Below, one piece after another: positions 8,398 to 16,651 of a stretch of DNA of 64,000 bases. Positions within the stretch are counted from its first letter, which is position 1, and each line of letters opens with the position of its first letter. Both the position numbers and the translations under genes were made by a program. The stretch covers positions 434,001 to 498,000 of the forward strand of contig NZ_CP159256.1 in NCBI RefSeq assembly GCF_040438645.1. The letters run 5' to 3'. This stretch comes from Mesorhizobium sp. WSM2240 (lineage in GTDB: Bacteria; Pseudomonadota; Alphaproteobacteria; Rhizobiales; Rhizobiaceae). The notes under the pieces were generated by a model. That model was not told the DNA's origin, did not search any database, and saw only the letters and a program-made list of their open reading frames with translations.

Positions 8398-8624
8398 GAG
8401 CGGCTTCACAACCGTTCAGGAACTAATCGAACGGCCGGCATAAGCTGCACGCGTACTGCCACTATTCGCGCTGCCACGACAACCGGCGATCGACCTGTTG
8501 AAGCTGCACGATCGGCTTGGGCCGGATCATTAGGTCATGCACAACGACTTGGTGCCGAAGCTCAAATGCTCCAAGTGCGGCAGCAAGGAGATCGGTATGG
8601 ACGCGGCAGCCGCACACCCATGAT
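8398..8624 (+). pseudogene. Zinc-ribbon small protein, frameshifted
   Basis: Three frames read in order give blocks of a small rhizobial CxxC protein: GFTTVQELIERPA, then KLHAYCHYSRCHDN, then AIDLLKLHDRLGPDH, an amber stop, and VMHNDLVPKLKCSKCGSKEI. The two Cys pairs would form a zinc ribbon. Several frame changes and the in-frame stop show the gene is dead. Confidence 0.5.
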
Positions 8625-8715
8625 CCCGGGTCCAATCCGATGGCCGGCAGCTCCAGTCGGCACCGCTAATCCGCGCGGTAGATCAAAAGGAGTAGTAGTA
8701 CGCCCTTAGGCGGAC

Positions 8716-8824
8716 GGAACCGCCGCGGCAGTCGGGAGTTTTAGCCGCTCCAAGGTCCCCTCCTACGCCACAACCTTGGAAAAAAGCCCGCCGCTTATGC
8801 CCCTTCGCGGCGGGCATTTCTTGT
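8716..8824 (+). repeat. Two-hairpin dispersed element, copy B (possible small RNA)
   Basis: Starts GGAACCGCCGCGG. Hairpin 1 pairs TCCAAGG (8749-8755) with CCTTGGA (8774-8780). Hairpin 2 pairs GCCCGCCG (8786-8793) with CGGCGGGC (8808-8815), followed by ATTTCTTGTG. Same architecture and orientation as copy A. Confidence 0.5.
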
Positions 8825-9128
8825 GCCGACCGGTGCCACAACGACGGCTATTCTGGTTCTGTTCAGGCAAGCATCGCTCGCCCTTTGTCAGTCAGCCGAT
8901 GATTTGGCCCGCTCGGTGCAATATCCCGCCCGGCTGAGGGACTTCATAAACCCTTTACCCAAGTCTCTGCCGCGTGGTTTTAGGCCCGGCGAGCATTTCT
9001 AAAACGGCGATTCCTGAATATGCGCGAAACGTGCAGCCTCTCCGCCGTGTGCGGATTCTTTGCAAAGGCGACTGTGGAGTGCCACGGCACGCCGAGGCCA
9101 GCAGGACCATTGATTGAAGACGGAGGAC
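8825..9128. other. Stretch with no recognisable gene
   Basis: No supported frame on either strand. Confidence 0.35.
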
Positions 9129-9215
9129 GTGATCAGGACCGGGCTCTATGCGAGATGCCGTCAGTGCGGGTACCAGGCGCGGGATAATTACAACTGGGAG
9201 CGGCTGAACTCGTAA
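9129..9215 (+). CDS. Possible 28-residue CxxC peptide
   Basis: GTG 9129 directly follows a GGAGG. The peptide contains YARCRQCGYQARDNYNW, a single Cys-x2-Cys knuckle. It may be a genuine micro-protein or the surviving end of a zinc-ribbon gene like the one at 8398. Confidence 0.3.
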   Translation: MIRTGLYARCRQCGYQARDNYNWERLNS

Positions 9216-9329
9216 TTTCCCTGTCATGAATGCTTTATTCGCCCGCATTCCACGCCAGCCCTTGGATCGTCCCGAGCGGGTGGCCCGTCAGCCCGTGGAA
9301 CCTGTCTCTGCTTTCCGCCGTTTCAGGGC

Positions 9330-9659
9330 ATGGCTATTCGGACGATACAACAAACCCTCACCACCCTTGGAACAGTAGGGTCTCGACCTTGGGCCTTCGT
9401 CACGGTCTTGCTCTATGCCGCTGCATGGCTGTTGTTCCAGCCCGACAGCCTGGATATGCACGGGATTGCCACGCTGATGGTCTGGATGATGACCCTGTTC
9501 ATACAGCGCGCGGAGTATCGGGACGGCCTAGCGACCCAAGCCAAGCTGGACGAACTGCTCGCGGCGCTCAGCACAGCTCGAAATGATCTCGCCCAGATTG
9601 ACGAAGAAGAGCCTGAAGACATCGAACGTCACCGAGCTGCGGCGCGCGAGGGTGATTGA
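9330..9659 (+). CDS. Low-affinity iron permease family protein
   Basis: 109 residues. Two hydrophobic segments (PWAFVTVLLYAAAWLLFQ and IATLMVWMMTLFIQRAEYRD) and the following TQAKLDELL motif are typical of the short bacterial PF04120 low-affinity iron permease group. The C-terminus is acidic (QIDEEEPEDIERH). Bacterial members are small inner-membrane proteins of uncertain transport role. Other starts upstream are possible; ATG 9330 fits the family start. Confidence 0.8.
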   Translation: MAIRTIQQTLTTLGTVGSRPWAFVTVLLYAAAWLLFQPDSLDMHGIATLMVWMMTLFIQRAEYRDGLATQAKLDELLAALSTARNDLAQIDEEEPEDIERHRAAAREGD

Positions 9660-9709
9660 TCTGCTGCCTCAAAAGGCGATACCTTCGGCGAGGCGGAAAG
9701 GGCACCATC

Positions 9710-9916
9710 ATGGCTGACACACCTATGCCGGTTACCGGCTTCGCGCTCGATGCGGCGATGTCGGAAGATGGCCGGACCATGGTTGCTTTGCTCACTCTTC
9801 AGACCGGCGAATTGACCTTCGAGTTTGCTATCAATGACGACGGTGCGAAAGCAATGGTTGAGAACCTGCAGCAGTTTCTCGATATGGTGGAATCCAAAGG
9901 CGGCAGGGCGAACTGA
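9710..9916 (+). CDS. Conserved-looking small protein (68 aa)
   Basis: ATG 9710 with AAAGGG 12 bases upstream. The product (MADTPMPVTGFALDAAMSED, later GELTFEFAINDDGAKAMVEN) alternates strand and helix and resembles small rhizobial proteins that track dioxygenase-like or DUF folds, but I cannot name a family. Codon use is consistent with a real gene. Confidence 0.55.
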   Translation: MADTPMPVTGFALDAAMSEDGRTMVALLTLQTGELTFEFAINDDGAKAMVENLQQFLDMVESKGGRAN

Positions 9917-10011
9917 TCAGCAGAATTCATGCCGCTCAGCAGAGAGAGCGAGTTTGATTGACGGGATCGGCATGATTCGCGCTGATTGGGCCGCCAACAG
10001 GGAGGCCCGTC

Positions 10012-10197
10012 ATGGCAGACAACAAATCGAAACGCGGCAAGCAGGATCGTGATCGGGTAGCTTCGAACCAGGTACGAGGTCATCATTTCCGCAGAAAGCA
10101 CGACATCACGCTGGAGGGGGCCCACAAGATACTCGACAAGCACACCATGCGGGATGATGCCAACAAGGCGGCCCTCAAGCTGAAGAAGCGAACTTAA
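10012..10197 (+). CDS. Small basic DUF3606-like protein (61 aa)
   Basis: MADNKSKRGKQDRDRVASNQ matches the start of DUF3606 proteins (MADxKSKRGxxDRxR). The rest (HHFRRKHDITLEGAHKILD, ending KLKKRT) is more basic than usual and diverges from the family C-terminus. ATG 10012 follows GGGAGG at six bases. Probably a small nucleic-acid-associated or stress protein; function unknown. Confidence 0.65.
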   Translation: MADNKSKRGKQDRDRVASNQVRGHHFRRKHDITLEGAHKILDKHTMRDDANKAALKLKKRT

Positions 10198-10464
10198 TAG
10201 GTGCCAGCCCGGCGGCCCGCTCGCTTCCCACCCCGATTTGGGCGGTGGCATAGGGAGTTCAATGTCCAGCTATTCGGCCTTTCCGAATACCGCTTGCCAC
10301 TTCCTGCCATCGACCTCACGGGCCTTAGCCTCGTGCGTCCGCCGGACTGACTACTGCTGTCGCCCTCCAGCTGCCGGGGGCCGCTCATTGCGCATGTCGT
10401 GGTCGCGATGGACAACCGGCGCGACGGTGACATATAGGCAACCCGCGGACAAATGGGGATCTAT

Positions 10465-10638
10465 ATGCGCAAACAATTGACGGCACTCATGAAGCGGCTC
10501 AAAGACGAACAGCAGAGACTGCTTTTCGCTGCTGCGGAATCGGCAACGCTGCCAAGCCTCAGCACGATTCAACGTGTGGCTGATCTTGAACTCAACATCG
10601 CCGCGATCGAGAACACATTAGCCGAATTGCCGTCCTGA
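10465..10638 (+). CDS. Small helical hypothetical protein (57 aa)
   Basis: MRKQLTALMKRLKDEQQRLL continues as an amphipathic helix pair ending IENTLAELPS. ATG 10465 is preferred over 10453 because GGGGATC sits before it and the N-terminus then matches a typical helical start. No family recognised. Confidence 0.45.
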   Translation: MRKQLTALMKRLKDEQQRLLFAAAESATLPSLSTIQRVADLELNIAAIENTLAELPS

Positions 10639-10656
10639 TCTGGTTGCGCGGGAGCC

Positions 10657-11328
10657 CTGAAGAAGCCGCTCCTCATCCTCCATGCACCCCTGTACCAGAC
10701 AGTGGGAATCGAGAACGCCACTGAAATTTTCCGCGCGGCCAAGCATCCAAAAGCTTCGTTTCGCTGGACAAGGCCGACCATCTACTCACAGACCCTGAGG
10801 ATGCGGCCTTTGCGGCGCGGGTGGTTTCGGTGGGGCTGACGCGCTATCTTGCAGCCGACGTATCACAGGGCATGGCGGCGGCGATTGAGCATATTCGGGC
10901 CACCGACGGGCGAAGGCAAGCTTCAGAATGCGGCCCAGGCGGGCAAGCACCGGCTTTTCGCCGATGAACCGGAAAGCGTGGGCGGGCTCGACACTGGACC
11001 CTCACCTTATGATTTCCTACCGATCGCGCTTGGCGCCTGTACCTCGATGACGCTGCGCCTTTATGCCGAGCACAAAAACTTGACGCTCGGGCGCATCAGC
11101 GTCGACATCTCGCATGCGAAAATGCATGCCAAGGACTGTCAGGAGTGCATCCAATCGGCATGTAGCGATGGCGCGAAGGTTGACTGTTTCGAGCGCGTAA
11201 TTTTTGTCAACGGTGATGTCTCCGAGGAGCTTCACGGCAAGATCGCCGAAATTGCCGACAAATGCCGGGTTCATCGCACATTCGAGGCCGTGGCGAGGAT
11301 AACGACCGTCGTCCGATTGGAAACTTAA
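10657..11328 (+). pseudogene. Alpha/beta-hydrolase-OsmC fusion protein, 5'-truncated and frameshifted
   Basis: The frames join into the C-terminal two thirds of the bifunctional hydrolase/OsmC family. First, KKPLLILHAPLYQTVGIENA and then, after a frame change, PKSFVSLDKADHLLTD carry the hydrolase end with its catalytic His. A second frame then gives LQNAAQAGKHRLFADEPESV and GLDTGPSPYDFLPIALGACT with the OsmC cysteine, and a second OsmC Cys in DCQECIQSAC. OsmC proteins reduce organic hydroperoxides. The hydrolase start is missing and at least two frame breaks are present. The OsmC half alone has an open frame from 10849. Confidence 0.7.
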
Positions 11329-11682
11329 GCGATTAGACACCCATTGTCTGTCGCCAACCAGTCCGACCAAGGGCTGGAACGATAAGAAACCTGGCAACGC
11401 CTGCTTAGTTCGCGAACATCGTGAACTGGACACGAACGCCCCGTTCCGACCGGCGGCGTAAACGGCAAAGTTCCGCCCGTTGTCTCACGCCATACGACGC
11501 AAGTTGATCCGAAGACGTCCTTCCTGCGACGCTGACCGAATAACCGCTTTCCGGGGCAAGGCAGCATGGATTACGGCAGGGATTGAAAAGTCGCCTGCGA
11601 TCCGGTCGTCACGCGGATGGTGCGATCGCTCAAGCCGGAAGATGGCTGCTGGGCTAGCGGGAGGGTCAGTCAGACAACAGAA
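11329..11682. other. Stretch with no recognisable gene
   Basis: Nothing supported on either strand before the terminator hairpin. Confidence 0.35.
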
Positions 11683-11703
11683 AGGCGGGCTCATCGCCCG
11701 CCT
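11683..11703 (-). terminator. Rho-independent terminator of the mucR-type gene
   Basis: Perfect 8-bp stem AGGCGGGC / GCCCGCCT with a TCATC loop, 15 bases past the stop codon. T-rich on the minus side (TTTCTGTTGTCTG) and on the plus side (CTTCTTCTTT), so it may act in both directions. Confidence 0.7.
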
Positions 11704-11717
11704 CTTCTTCTTTGTGA

Positions 11718-12167
11718 TTAGGCGGCTTTGTTGCGGGCCCGCTTTACAGGTTCCGCTGCCTTCGGCTTGCGGCCGAGCCCCATTTTTTTGGCGAGTTCTG
11801 AACGTGCAGCCGCGTAGTTAGGTGCCACCATCGGATAGTCGGCAGGCAGGTTCCACTTCGCCCTGTATTCGTCAGGCGTCATCCCAAACGTCGTCTTCAA
11901 ATGCCGTTTCAGGGATTTGAACTTCTTCCCGTCATCGAGGCAGACGATGTAATCTGCGGTCACCGATTTCTTGATGGGAACGGCGGGCGCAAGCTTTTCG
12001 GTTGGTTCCGTAGCCGAACCATTCGAAAGCCCAACCAAAGATTGATGGACCTGAGCGATCAGAGAAGGCAATTCCGAAACAGGGACCGGATTGTTTGAGA
12101 CGTAGGCTGAGATCACATCGGCGGTCAATTCGATGGTGTCGGTGTTATCATTGAGATTGTCGTTCAT
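11718..12167 (-). CDS. Ros/MucR family transcriptional regulator
   Basis: 149 residues, family length. Regulators of this class bind AT-rich promoters and control exopolysaccharide, motility and symbiosis genes. The N-terminal half has the oligomerisation region ([20 protein letters not shown]). The zinc-finger region reads [20 protein letters not shown] then [11 protein letters not shown] and [13 protein letters not shown]. Cys76, Asp79 and His89 fit the prokaryotic finger, but the last His of the usual H-x3-H is Thr93. Some Mesorhizobium relatives fold without zinc, so DNA binding is still plausible. Basic C-terminal tail. Possibly autoregulated from the AT-richer upstream region. Confidence 0.92.
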   Translation of the reverse strand: MNDNLNDNTDTIELTADVISAYVSNNPVPVSELPSLIAQVHQSLVGLSNGSATEPTEKLAPAVPIKKSVTADYIVCLDDGKKFKSLKRHLKTTFGMTPDEYRAKWNLPADYPMVAPNYAAARSELAKKMGLGRKPKAAEPVKRARNKAA

Positions 12168-12439
12168 CGAAATTTTTCCTCATATGGTTGAGCTCGCCCA
12201 GCGTGTAGATATTACTTGTCGGGAGGGATGCAACCCTAACCGAAGCGCTACGTAACGTGGTGGTCTAGTTGACGCGTTCCCCATCGACACCGAGCCACTG
12301 ACTCCAGGGGCGCTCGGTTTGCCCAACTCGGGATGGGAAATCTGATCTTTCGCACTAAAGATGAACATGTTGGCTCGATGGGACAGAAGGCTCATCGGCT
12401 GCCCTGAACCCCGGTAATGCCACCCCTCTCGGTGAGCCT

Positions 12440-12605
12440 ACTTGGATTGAACCAGCGGTCCGCCGGTCCATCATAGGGTAGCCGCGCAACATCCCAGTGG
12501 CTGACGAAGCGCGCATAGGCGTCCATACTGGCGGACCGCCACCGATGAAGACGACATGTCCGCCACAGCGCTGGAGCGTGTCGCCCGGATCGCTTCGCTA
12601 TCGAC
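12440..12605 (-). pseudogene. Dihydrofolate reductase-like remnant
   Basis: Minus-strand fragments read GHVVFIGGGP, then after a frame change YARFVSHWDVARLPYDGPAD and RWFNPS. This matches the C-terminal part of the intact gene at 923-1363 block for block (IGGGPSVWDVY, SHWDITRLPYDGPADRWF). Only about 55 codons survive. Confidence 0.75.
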
Positions 12606-12638
12606 TATATTCACCGCTCGAGGCCCAGGCGCAGCCGT

Positions 12639-12923
12639 GTGCGAGCCTCAACTTTTGGCGGTTCCCAAGCCATCCTTTGCAGAGAGCCGTTCACGATCGA
12701 CTTCATAGCGGGCCAGATGCACACGCGGGCGGATCTGGAAGCGCTCCATGCGGATAACCTGAACTGGTTCCGCAGCCAGTTCCCCGCGTTGCAAGGGACC
12801 TATGCCGACGAACGACCCGGCGAGATTGTCCTGGAGATTTATGCACCCGAGGCCGAGGGCGTGGATGTCGCATCGCTCTCAGAAGCGCGGCCGAAAGCCG
12901 GTTGGGGGGCGCCGTTGCGTTAG
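12639..12923 (+). CDS. Hypothetical protein or fragment
   Basis: The frame contains FTIDFIAGQMHTRADLEALH, then NLNWFRSQFPALQG, then GEIVLEIYAPEAEGVDVASL, which has coding-like composition. The N-terminal 20 codons look unrelated, and the start is a GTG without an RBS, so it is probably a fragment whose 5' end is lost. It ends three bases before the start of the antitoxin gene, so it may have been part of the same transcript. Family unknown. Confidence 0.4.
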   Translation: MRASTFGGSQAILCREPFTIDFIAGQMHTRADLEALHADNLNWFRSQFPALQGTYADERPGEIVLEIYAPEAEGVDVASLSEARPKAGWGAPLR

Positions 12924-12925
12924 AA

Positions 12926-13179
12926 ATGGCCACCTCCAAACTGGTATCCGCAAAGATCGCATCGGGTCGGACAAAACGCAGCGACGCCTGCGCGAGATGG
13001 TCGAGATCGTCAACAAGGTCGAGCCGCGTTTTGGCTCCGCGCTGATGGCTTATGCTTGGTACCGGTCCGAACCACTGTCCGGCTTCTCCGGCCAAACCGC
13101 GATGCAACTGGTGCGCAGCGGCCGTGCTGACGAGGTGCTCGACTATATCGATGCGGTTGACGCTGGCATTCACGCCTAA
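12926..13179 (+). pseudogene. Xre/MbcA/ParS-type antitoxin with one-base frameshift
   Basis: The C-terminal 60 residues (VNKVEPRFGSALMAYAWYRS then FSGQTAMQLVRSGRADEVLD) are the ParS/MbcA toxin-binding domain of antitoxins that pair with RES toxins. The natural start, ATG 12926, opens MATSKLVSAK and then loses frame at about 12955; one extra base there would join it to DRIGSDKTQRRL. As it stands, only an internal ATG (12997) could give a 60-residue product that keeps the toxin-binding domain. Stop is two bases before the toxin start. Confidence 0.7.
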
Positions 13180-13181
13180 TC

Positions 13182-13685
13182 GTGCCGATTCGTTGCCAAG
13201 GCAAGCTTTATCGGGCGCTCAATCCGATCTACGCGCGAGAGCCGCTGTCGGGCCGCGGCGCCGAACTTTATGGCGGACGGTTCAATCCAAAAGGCGTATC
13301 CGCGCTCTACGCATCGCTATCAGTGATGACAGCGCTCAGGGAAGCCAACCGAGCCGGCAATCTGCAGCCAACTACGCTCGTCTCCTATGACGCGGAGATC
13401 GAGCACGTCTTTGACTGCCGGGACGAAACGGCGCTCGCAGCGCAAGGGATGGATGCGGTCGTGCTCGCGGACGCCACATGGCGCGACCAGATGAAGGCGG
13501 ATGGAGAAGCCAGAACCCAGATCTTCGCCCGGCGGTTGATCGCCGCTGGCTACAATGCGCTGCTCGTCAGGAGTTTTGCACTAGGCGCGGCCGGGGGCGA
13601 CCTCAATCTCGTCCTTTGGAAATGGGGCGCCGCTCGCCCATCTCGTCTCACGCTGATTGTCGACGAAAACCGTTTGTCGAAGTAG
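13182..13685 (+). CDS. RES domain toxin (NAD+ phosphorylase family)
   Basis: 167 residues, full family length. RES toxins degrade NAD+ and halt growth until bound by their Xre/ParS antitoxin. Conserved RES features are visible: KLYRALNPIYAREPLSGRGA at the start, GGRFNPKGVSALYAS with the active-site Arg, the Glu in TALREANRAG, the RDQMKADGEART region, and a late LVRSFA Ser. GTG 13182 begins two bases after the antitoxin stop, typical of these operons. No frame break is visible, so the toxin looks intact while the antitoxin looks damaged. Confidence 0.88.
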   Translation: MPIRCQGKLYRALNPIYAREPLSGRGAELYGGRFNPKGVSALYASLSVMTALREANRAGNLQPTTLVSYDAEIEHVFDCRDETALAAQGMDAVVLADATWRDQMKADGEARTQIFARRLIAAGYNALLVRSFALGAAGGDLNLVLWKWGAARPSRLTLIVDENRLSK

Positions 13686-13985
13686 GTCCGGCGCGCTTCG
13701 CAGCAGCATCACGTTCCGGGAGGGAACGCTGGATCCGACATAAGCATCTTATGCGACCGCTCGAGCACCTAACACAGCTAGCTGCCAGCGGTGCTCTTTT
13801 GTCTATGGATTGGCACGCATGGTGATTGACGGTAATTTTCCGGAGTGGCATCCGTCTGAGCCCACGATCCCTCGCCGTGCGGAGGGCGCTATGTCTATTC
13901 ATTTACCAGATGACCATTCCATCTAAACGTGATCTCGGGAGCACCCGAAGAGGCTTTCGCAAGGCTTGACCGGTGAAGCATTAGA
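13686..13985. other. Stretch with no recognisable gene
   Basis: Nothing supported. Confidence 0.35.
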
Positions 13986-14198
13986 ATGATGGAACGCTAT
14001 CGGCGGCACGACCCGAACGGGCGTGGGCCGCATGACAATTTGGCTCTTGTTCTGAACCTCACCGCGCCGCCCAAAGGTAACGGGTTCACGGCGCAGGGAC
14101 TATGGCTTACGGCGTGGATCGTCCGCGGGCCAGGCGGAAAGGTCGGTTTCCAACGGATGAGCCGATTCGCCGATTCAAGCTTGGTGGCAATTCTCTGA
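13986..14198 (+). CDS. Possible hypothetical protein (70 aa)
   Basis: MMERYRRHDPNGRGPHDNLA then LVLNLTAPPKGNGFTAQGLW and LTAWIVRGPGGKVG. Composition is plausible but no family, and the RBS is weak. Could be a remnant. Confidence 0.3.
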   Translation: MMERYRRHDPNGRGPHDNLALVLNLTAPPKGNGFTAQGLWLTAWIVRGPGGKVGFQRMSRFADSSLVAIL

Positions 14199-14200
14199 CG

Positions 14201-14527
14201 CTAGGTTCGGCCATGTTGTGGGTTGGAGGTGTGTGCCTCGCCAGTATCGTTCAAATGAACGTGCGACACGACTGAGTTGTCATTGTCTGCTGCCTTGGCA
14301 CTCCGACACCAGTGCCGCCTGCAGATGGCTCGGAGACCCGCGCGCAGGTGGTCGTCCCTGAAAAGCTCTCTCGCATCGTGAAAGCCTTCGGCAACCAAGG
14401 CGCTTTCAATCGTCGGGCAACCCAAATGCTCCCCGCTTTCCGCGAGTTGGATGGCGCGCAATAGGAGACTGGCATTGGCCATGGCGGTCGCTTTTGACCA
14501 GTGTTCATTGCGTGGAATGGCACGCAA
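14201..14527 (-). CDS. Hypothetical protein
   Basis: The middle part, SLLLRAIQLAESGEHLGCPT then SALVAEGFHDARELFRDDHL and LRAICRRHWCRS, looks like a small helical rhizobial protein. The start may be ATG 14482 (MANASLLL) instead of the upstream non-ATG start. No family recognised; the C-terminus is Asn/His/Thr-rich and may be read-through. Confidence 0.45.
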   Translation of the reverse strand: MRAIPRNEHWSKATAMANASLLLRAIQLAESGEHLGCPTIESALVAEGFHDARELFRDDHLRAGLRAICRRHWCRSAKAADNDNSVVSHVHLNDTGEAHTSNPQHGRT

Positions 14528-14624
14528 ATCGATTTGGTTCCAAAGTTCGTGAACTTTTTTCTAATCGGCAAAGGGCGACAGGCCGCGGGGGAAACCCGCA
14601 AAGGCCAGGGACGTTCGCTAAGTC

Positions 14625-14805
14625 ATGCAAGATGATCCTGATAAGGACAGCCCCGCTGAAAGCCTTACGGACTTATCCGAGGAAGCCAGCAGCAATCTTG
14701 CCAAAAAGATGCGCGTTTCCATTGATGAGGTTCGCCGAGGCAGCCGCGGAAGCTGAGGAGCGAAAGCAGAATCTGCCTAACCCGGATTCCAACGCTACAG
14801 AATGA
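14625..14805 (+). pseudogene. Small hypothetical protein with frameshift
   Basis: ATG 14625 opens MQDDPDKDSPAESLTDLSEE then NLAKKMRVSIDEV. A frame change then allows AEAAAEAEERKQNLPNPDSN to follow to the stop at 14805. The joined 60-residue protein resembles short acidic rhizobial proteins. As it stands the first frame stops after RGSRGS. Confidence 0.35.
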
Positions 14806-14889
14806 GGGATGGGCAGCCGTTGTGTGGATGCCTCAAAGCCCGTCATGCAACTGAACGTCTCCGGTGCCGTCCAAAGGGAACGCGGCATG

Positions 14890-15150
14890 AGCTTCGAAGG
14901 CCTGGCCAGCCGAGGCGGCCGGGGACCCCGGTCCGTGGCGCCAACAGGCCATCCTGGGCCGCGGCCGCTGGTATGCGGATGCGCTGCGCGACATCGTGCG
15001 CGGCTATGCCTTGGAGACGCTGGCCGACCCGGACGCGGTGCTGGTGATCGACGAGACCGGTTTCCTGAAGCAGTTCTCGCCGAAAATTGGGAGAGCCGAA
15101 ACGCCTACGAGGACAGGCGCTTCGGCTCTCTACCCGTCCCGGAGTAGATC
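14890..15150 (+). pseudogene. IS701-type transposase fragment
   Basis: One frame reads RGRWYADALRDIVRGYALET and LADPDAVLVIDETGFLKQFS, which is the first-Asp region of DDE transposases of the IS701 family (VLVIDETGFLKK). Flanking frames carry short further matches. Most of the element is missing. Confidence 0.65.
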
Positions 15151-15441
15151 GATCGCCTGCGACCGGGACACCAGCTTAATCAATTCCAATTAGGGCCGAT
15201 GGTTCCCTGATGCATCCGGCCTGAGGGGGCCTCGAACATCAAGCCGGCCCCCAGCGTGCAAGGACCGGGGCCTAGTGCGGGGACAAAGTCGCCCCGCATA
15301 TAGCTTATCGGACGTGAGGGGGACTGTCCTTGCACAATTTTAAGTAGTTCAGTGACAATCTGGAAATCAGAAAAGCTGAACCTCCTCGACATCCTGGCCA
15401 TGCATGACATGCTGTCCTCTAGGTCCTTTGGAGACACGATC
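15151..15441. other. Unexplained GC-rich stretch
   Basis: Rich in GGCC and CCGG palindromes (e.g. AAGCCGGCCCCCAGCGTGC, ACCGGGGCCTAGTGCGGGG). No gene recognised; possibly the end of the transposon whose IS701 fragment lies upstream. Confidence 0.3.
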
Positions 15442-15666
15442 ATGGGAAGCGCAAGCTATTTCCATCGATTGCCCCCGGAAGTCCGCGAAACCATCCTGGA
15501 GTATCTTGATGAGCAGGATGGGACCAGCCCGATTTCTGTCGCCTCCGTCGTCCATCTTCTCGGCGAACGTCACCTGCACGTCGAACTGGCGGAGGCCTCT
15601 CTTAAGAGCTCAATTGCAGAGGCTGCCATAAAGCGAGGCTTCTACGTAGCCTTTGATGGAACTTGA
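15442..15666 (+). CDS. Small hypothetical protein (74 aa)
   Basis: ATG 15442 has GGAG ten bases upstream. MGSASYFHRLPPEVRETILE then LDEQDGTSPISVASVVHLLG and AEASLKSSIAEAAIKRGFYV reads as a compact helical protein. Not recognised; possibly DNA-binding by size. A terminator-like hairpin follows 200 bases downstream. Confidence 0.55.
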   Translation: MGSASYFHRLPPEVRETILEYLDEQDGTSPISVASVVHLLGERHLHVELAEASLKSSIAEAAIKRGFYVAFDGT

Positions 15667-15869
15667 AACATCAGACCAGGCGACGTTCGTAGCAATCAGG
15701 CCATCACAGGCGACAAAGCGCCGTGGATGAAACCCCGGCGTACCTGCATCCAGGCATAAAGCGCCCTGCCAGCGTCCCTCCGAAGGAATAAGCCTATCCT
15801 TTCGGCCAAGGTGCAATGAGCGCCTTACCGCCGTATACTCTATTATTGCCATATCCCCATATGGTCACA

Positions 15870-15921
15870 GGCCGGCATCTGCCTCTCTCCCCCGAGATCC
15901 CACAAGGACGCCGGCCTTTTT
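15870..15921 (+). terminator. Hairpin terminator
   Basis: GGCCGGC (15870-15876) pairs with GCCGGCC (15910-15916), followed by TTTTTG. A small palindrome CCATATCCCCATATGG lies just upstream at 15849-15864. It can end transcription from the 15442 gene. Confidence 0.6.
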
Positions 15922-16309
15922 GTCATCACGACCTATGCGAAAAGGTTCGCTGGGCGCGGCGACAGAACGCTTACTCATTGCAAATTTTAGGAGTTTCTGA
16001 AATTCGAAAGCCGCGCATCTCTCGCGAGACGTGGCCGTGGGTTTGAGAGCGTGTCCTGCTGCCTGAGAGCGTCGAGGCGGGCCTATTAAGCCTCCCTCCT
16101 TGCTGCAGCACCGAGATGCTGATCAGCGTGGCTGTGCTGCTGCCGGTTGGTCCCTCTCGCGGCAGATCAGCATAACCGGCTAGGCCGGGAGCTTGCCGCG
16201 TAACCCCGAGCTCTAACTTGGAACCGAAGCGCAGAATCTAGTCAGAGTCTGGGCGTTTTCACCTTAAAACGCAAGAGCATGCGCTCTTGTTGTCGGCTGC
16301 ACACAATAT
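15922..16309. other. Structured intergenic region
   Basis: Nested stem ATGCTGATC...GATCAGCAT (about 16111-16170) encloses TGCCG...CGGCA. Two further hairpins follow: GCGTTTT/AAAACGC (16253-16272) and CAAGAGC/GCTCTTG with a 4-base loop (16272-16289). TCTAGTCAG occurs twice, near 16239 and 16310. No open frame is supported; an RNA gene or the remains of a mobile element are possible. Confidence 0.4.
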
Positions 16310-16651
16310 CTAGTCAGTGAGGTTAGGGATTTCGGAACGAAGATCCTTGGCTGATGGTGAAAGAGTCACCTTGGGCGATCGAACGCGCCGCCCGGGCGGT
16401 TGGGCACCTTTGGGCGCTTTCGAGGTGTAGACGGTGCTCGGCGGTGTAGTCGGCGAGTCCACCGCGAATATTCCCGCGCCCAGATAGATCGCTGCCCCGA
16501 TGAAAAGCCAAATCGCCGACGCTACGGACCAGCGTTTGATCCGGCGCCGAACGCGCGCCAAACGCGCCCAGCGCGATATTCGTTTGCGCAGTCGATTTTC
16601 CTCGACAGCGGCCCGCCGTTGGGCGCGCCGCTCCATATGTGACGTGTTCAT
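16310..16651 (-). CDS. Single-pass membrane protein (113 aa), unknown
   Basis: From ATG 16651: a very basic N-terminus (ERRAQRRAAVEENRLRKRIS), one membrane segment (VASAIWLFIGAAIYLGAGIF), then a Thr/Pro-rich basic tail. The positive-inside rule places the N-terminus in the cytoplasm. The start is chosen over an upstream one because the upstream residues lack any signal. Not recognised. Confidence 0.5.
   Translation of the reverse strand: MNTSHMERRAQRRAAVEENRLRKRISRWARLARVRRRIKRWSVASAIWLFIGAAIYLGAGIFAVDSPTTPPSTVYTSKAPKGAQPPGRRVRSPKVTLSPSAKDLRSEIPNLTD

Noticed and set aside
14543..14558. AAAGTTCGTGAACTTT followed by Ts as a terminator
   Set aside because: The loop would be only two bases, and no gene ends nearby on that strand.
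15849..15864. CCATATCCCCATATGG palindrome as a regulatory operator
   Set aside because: Too short to assign, and close to a terminator; no downstream plus-strand gene to regulate.
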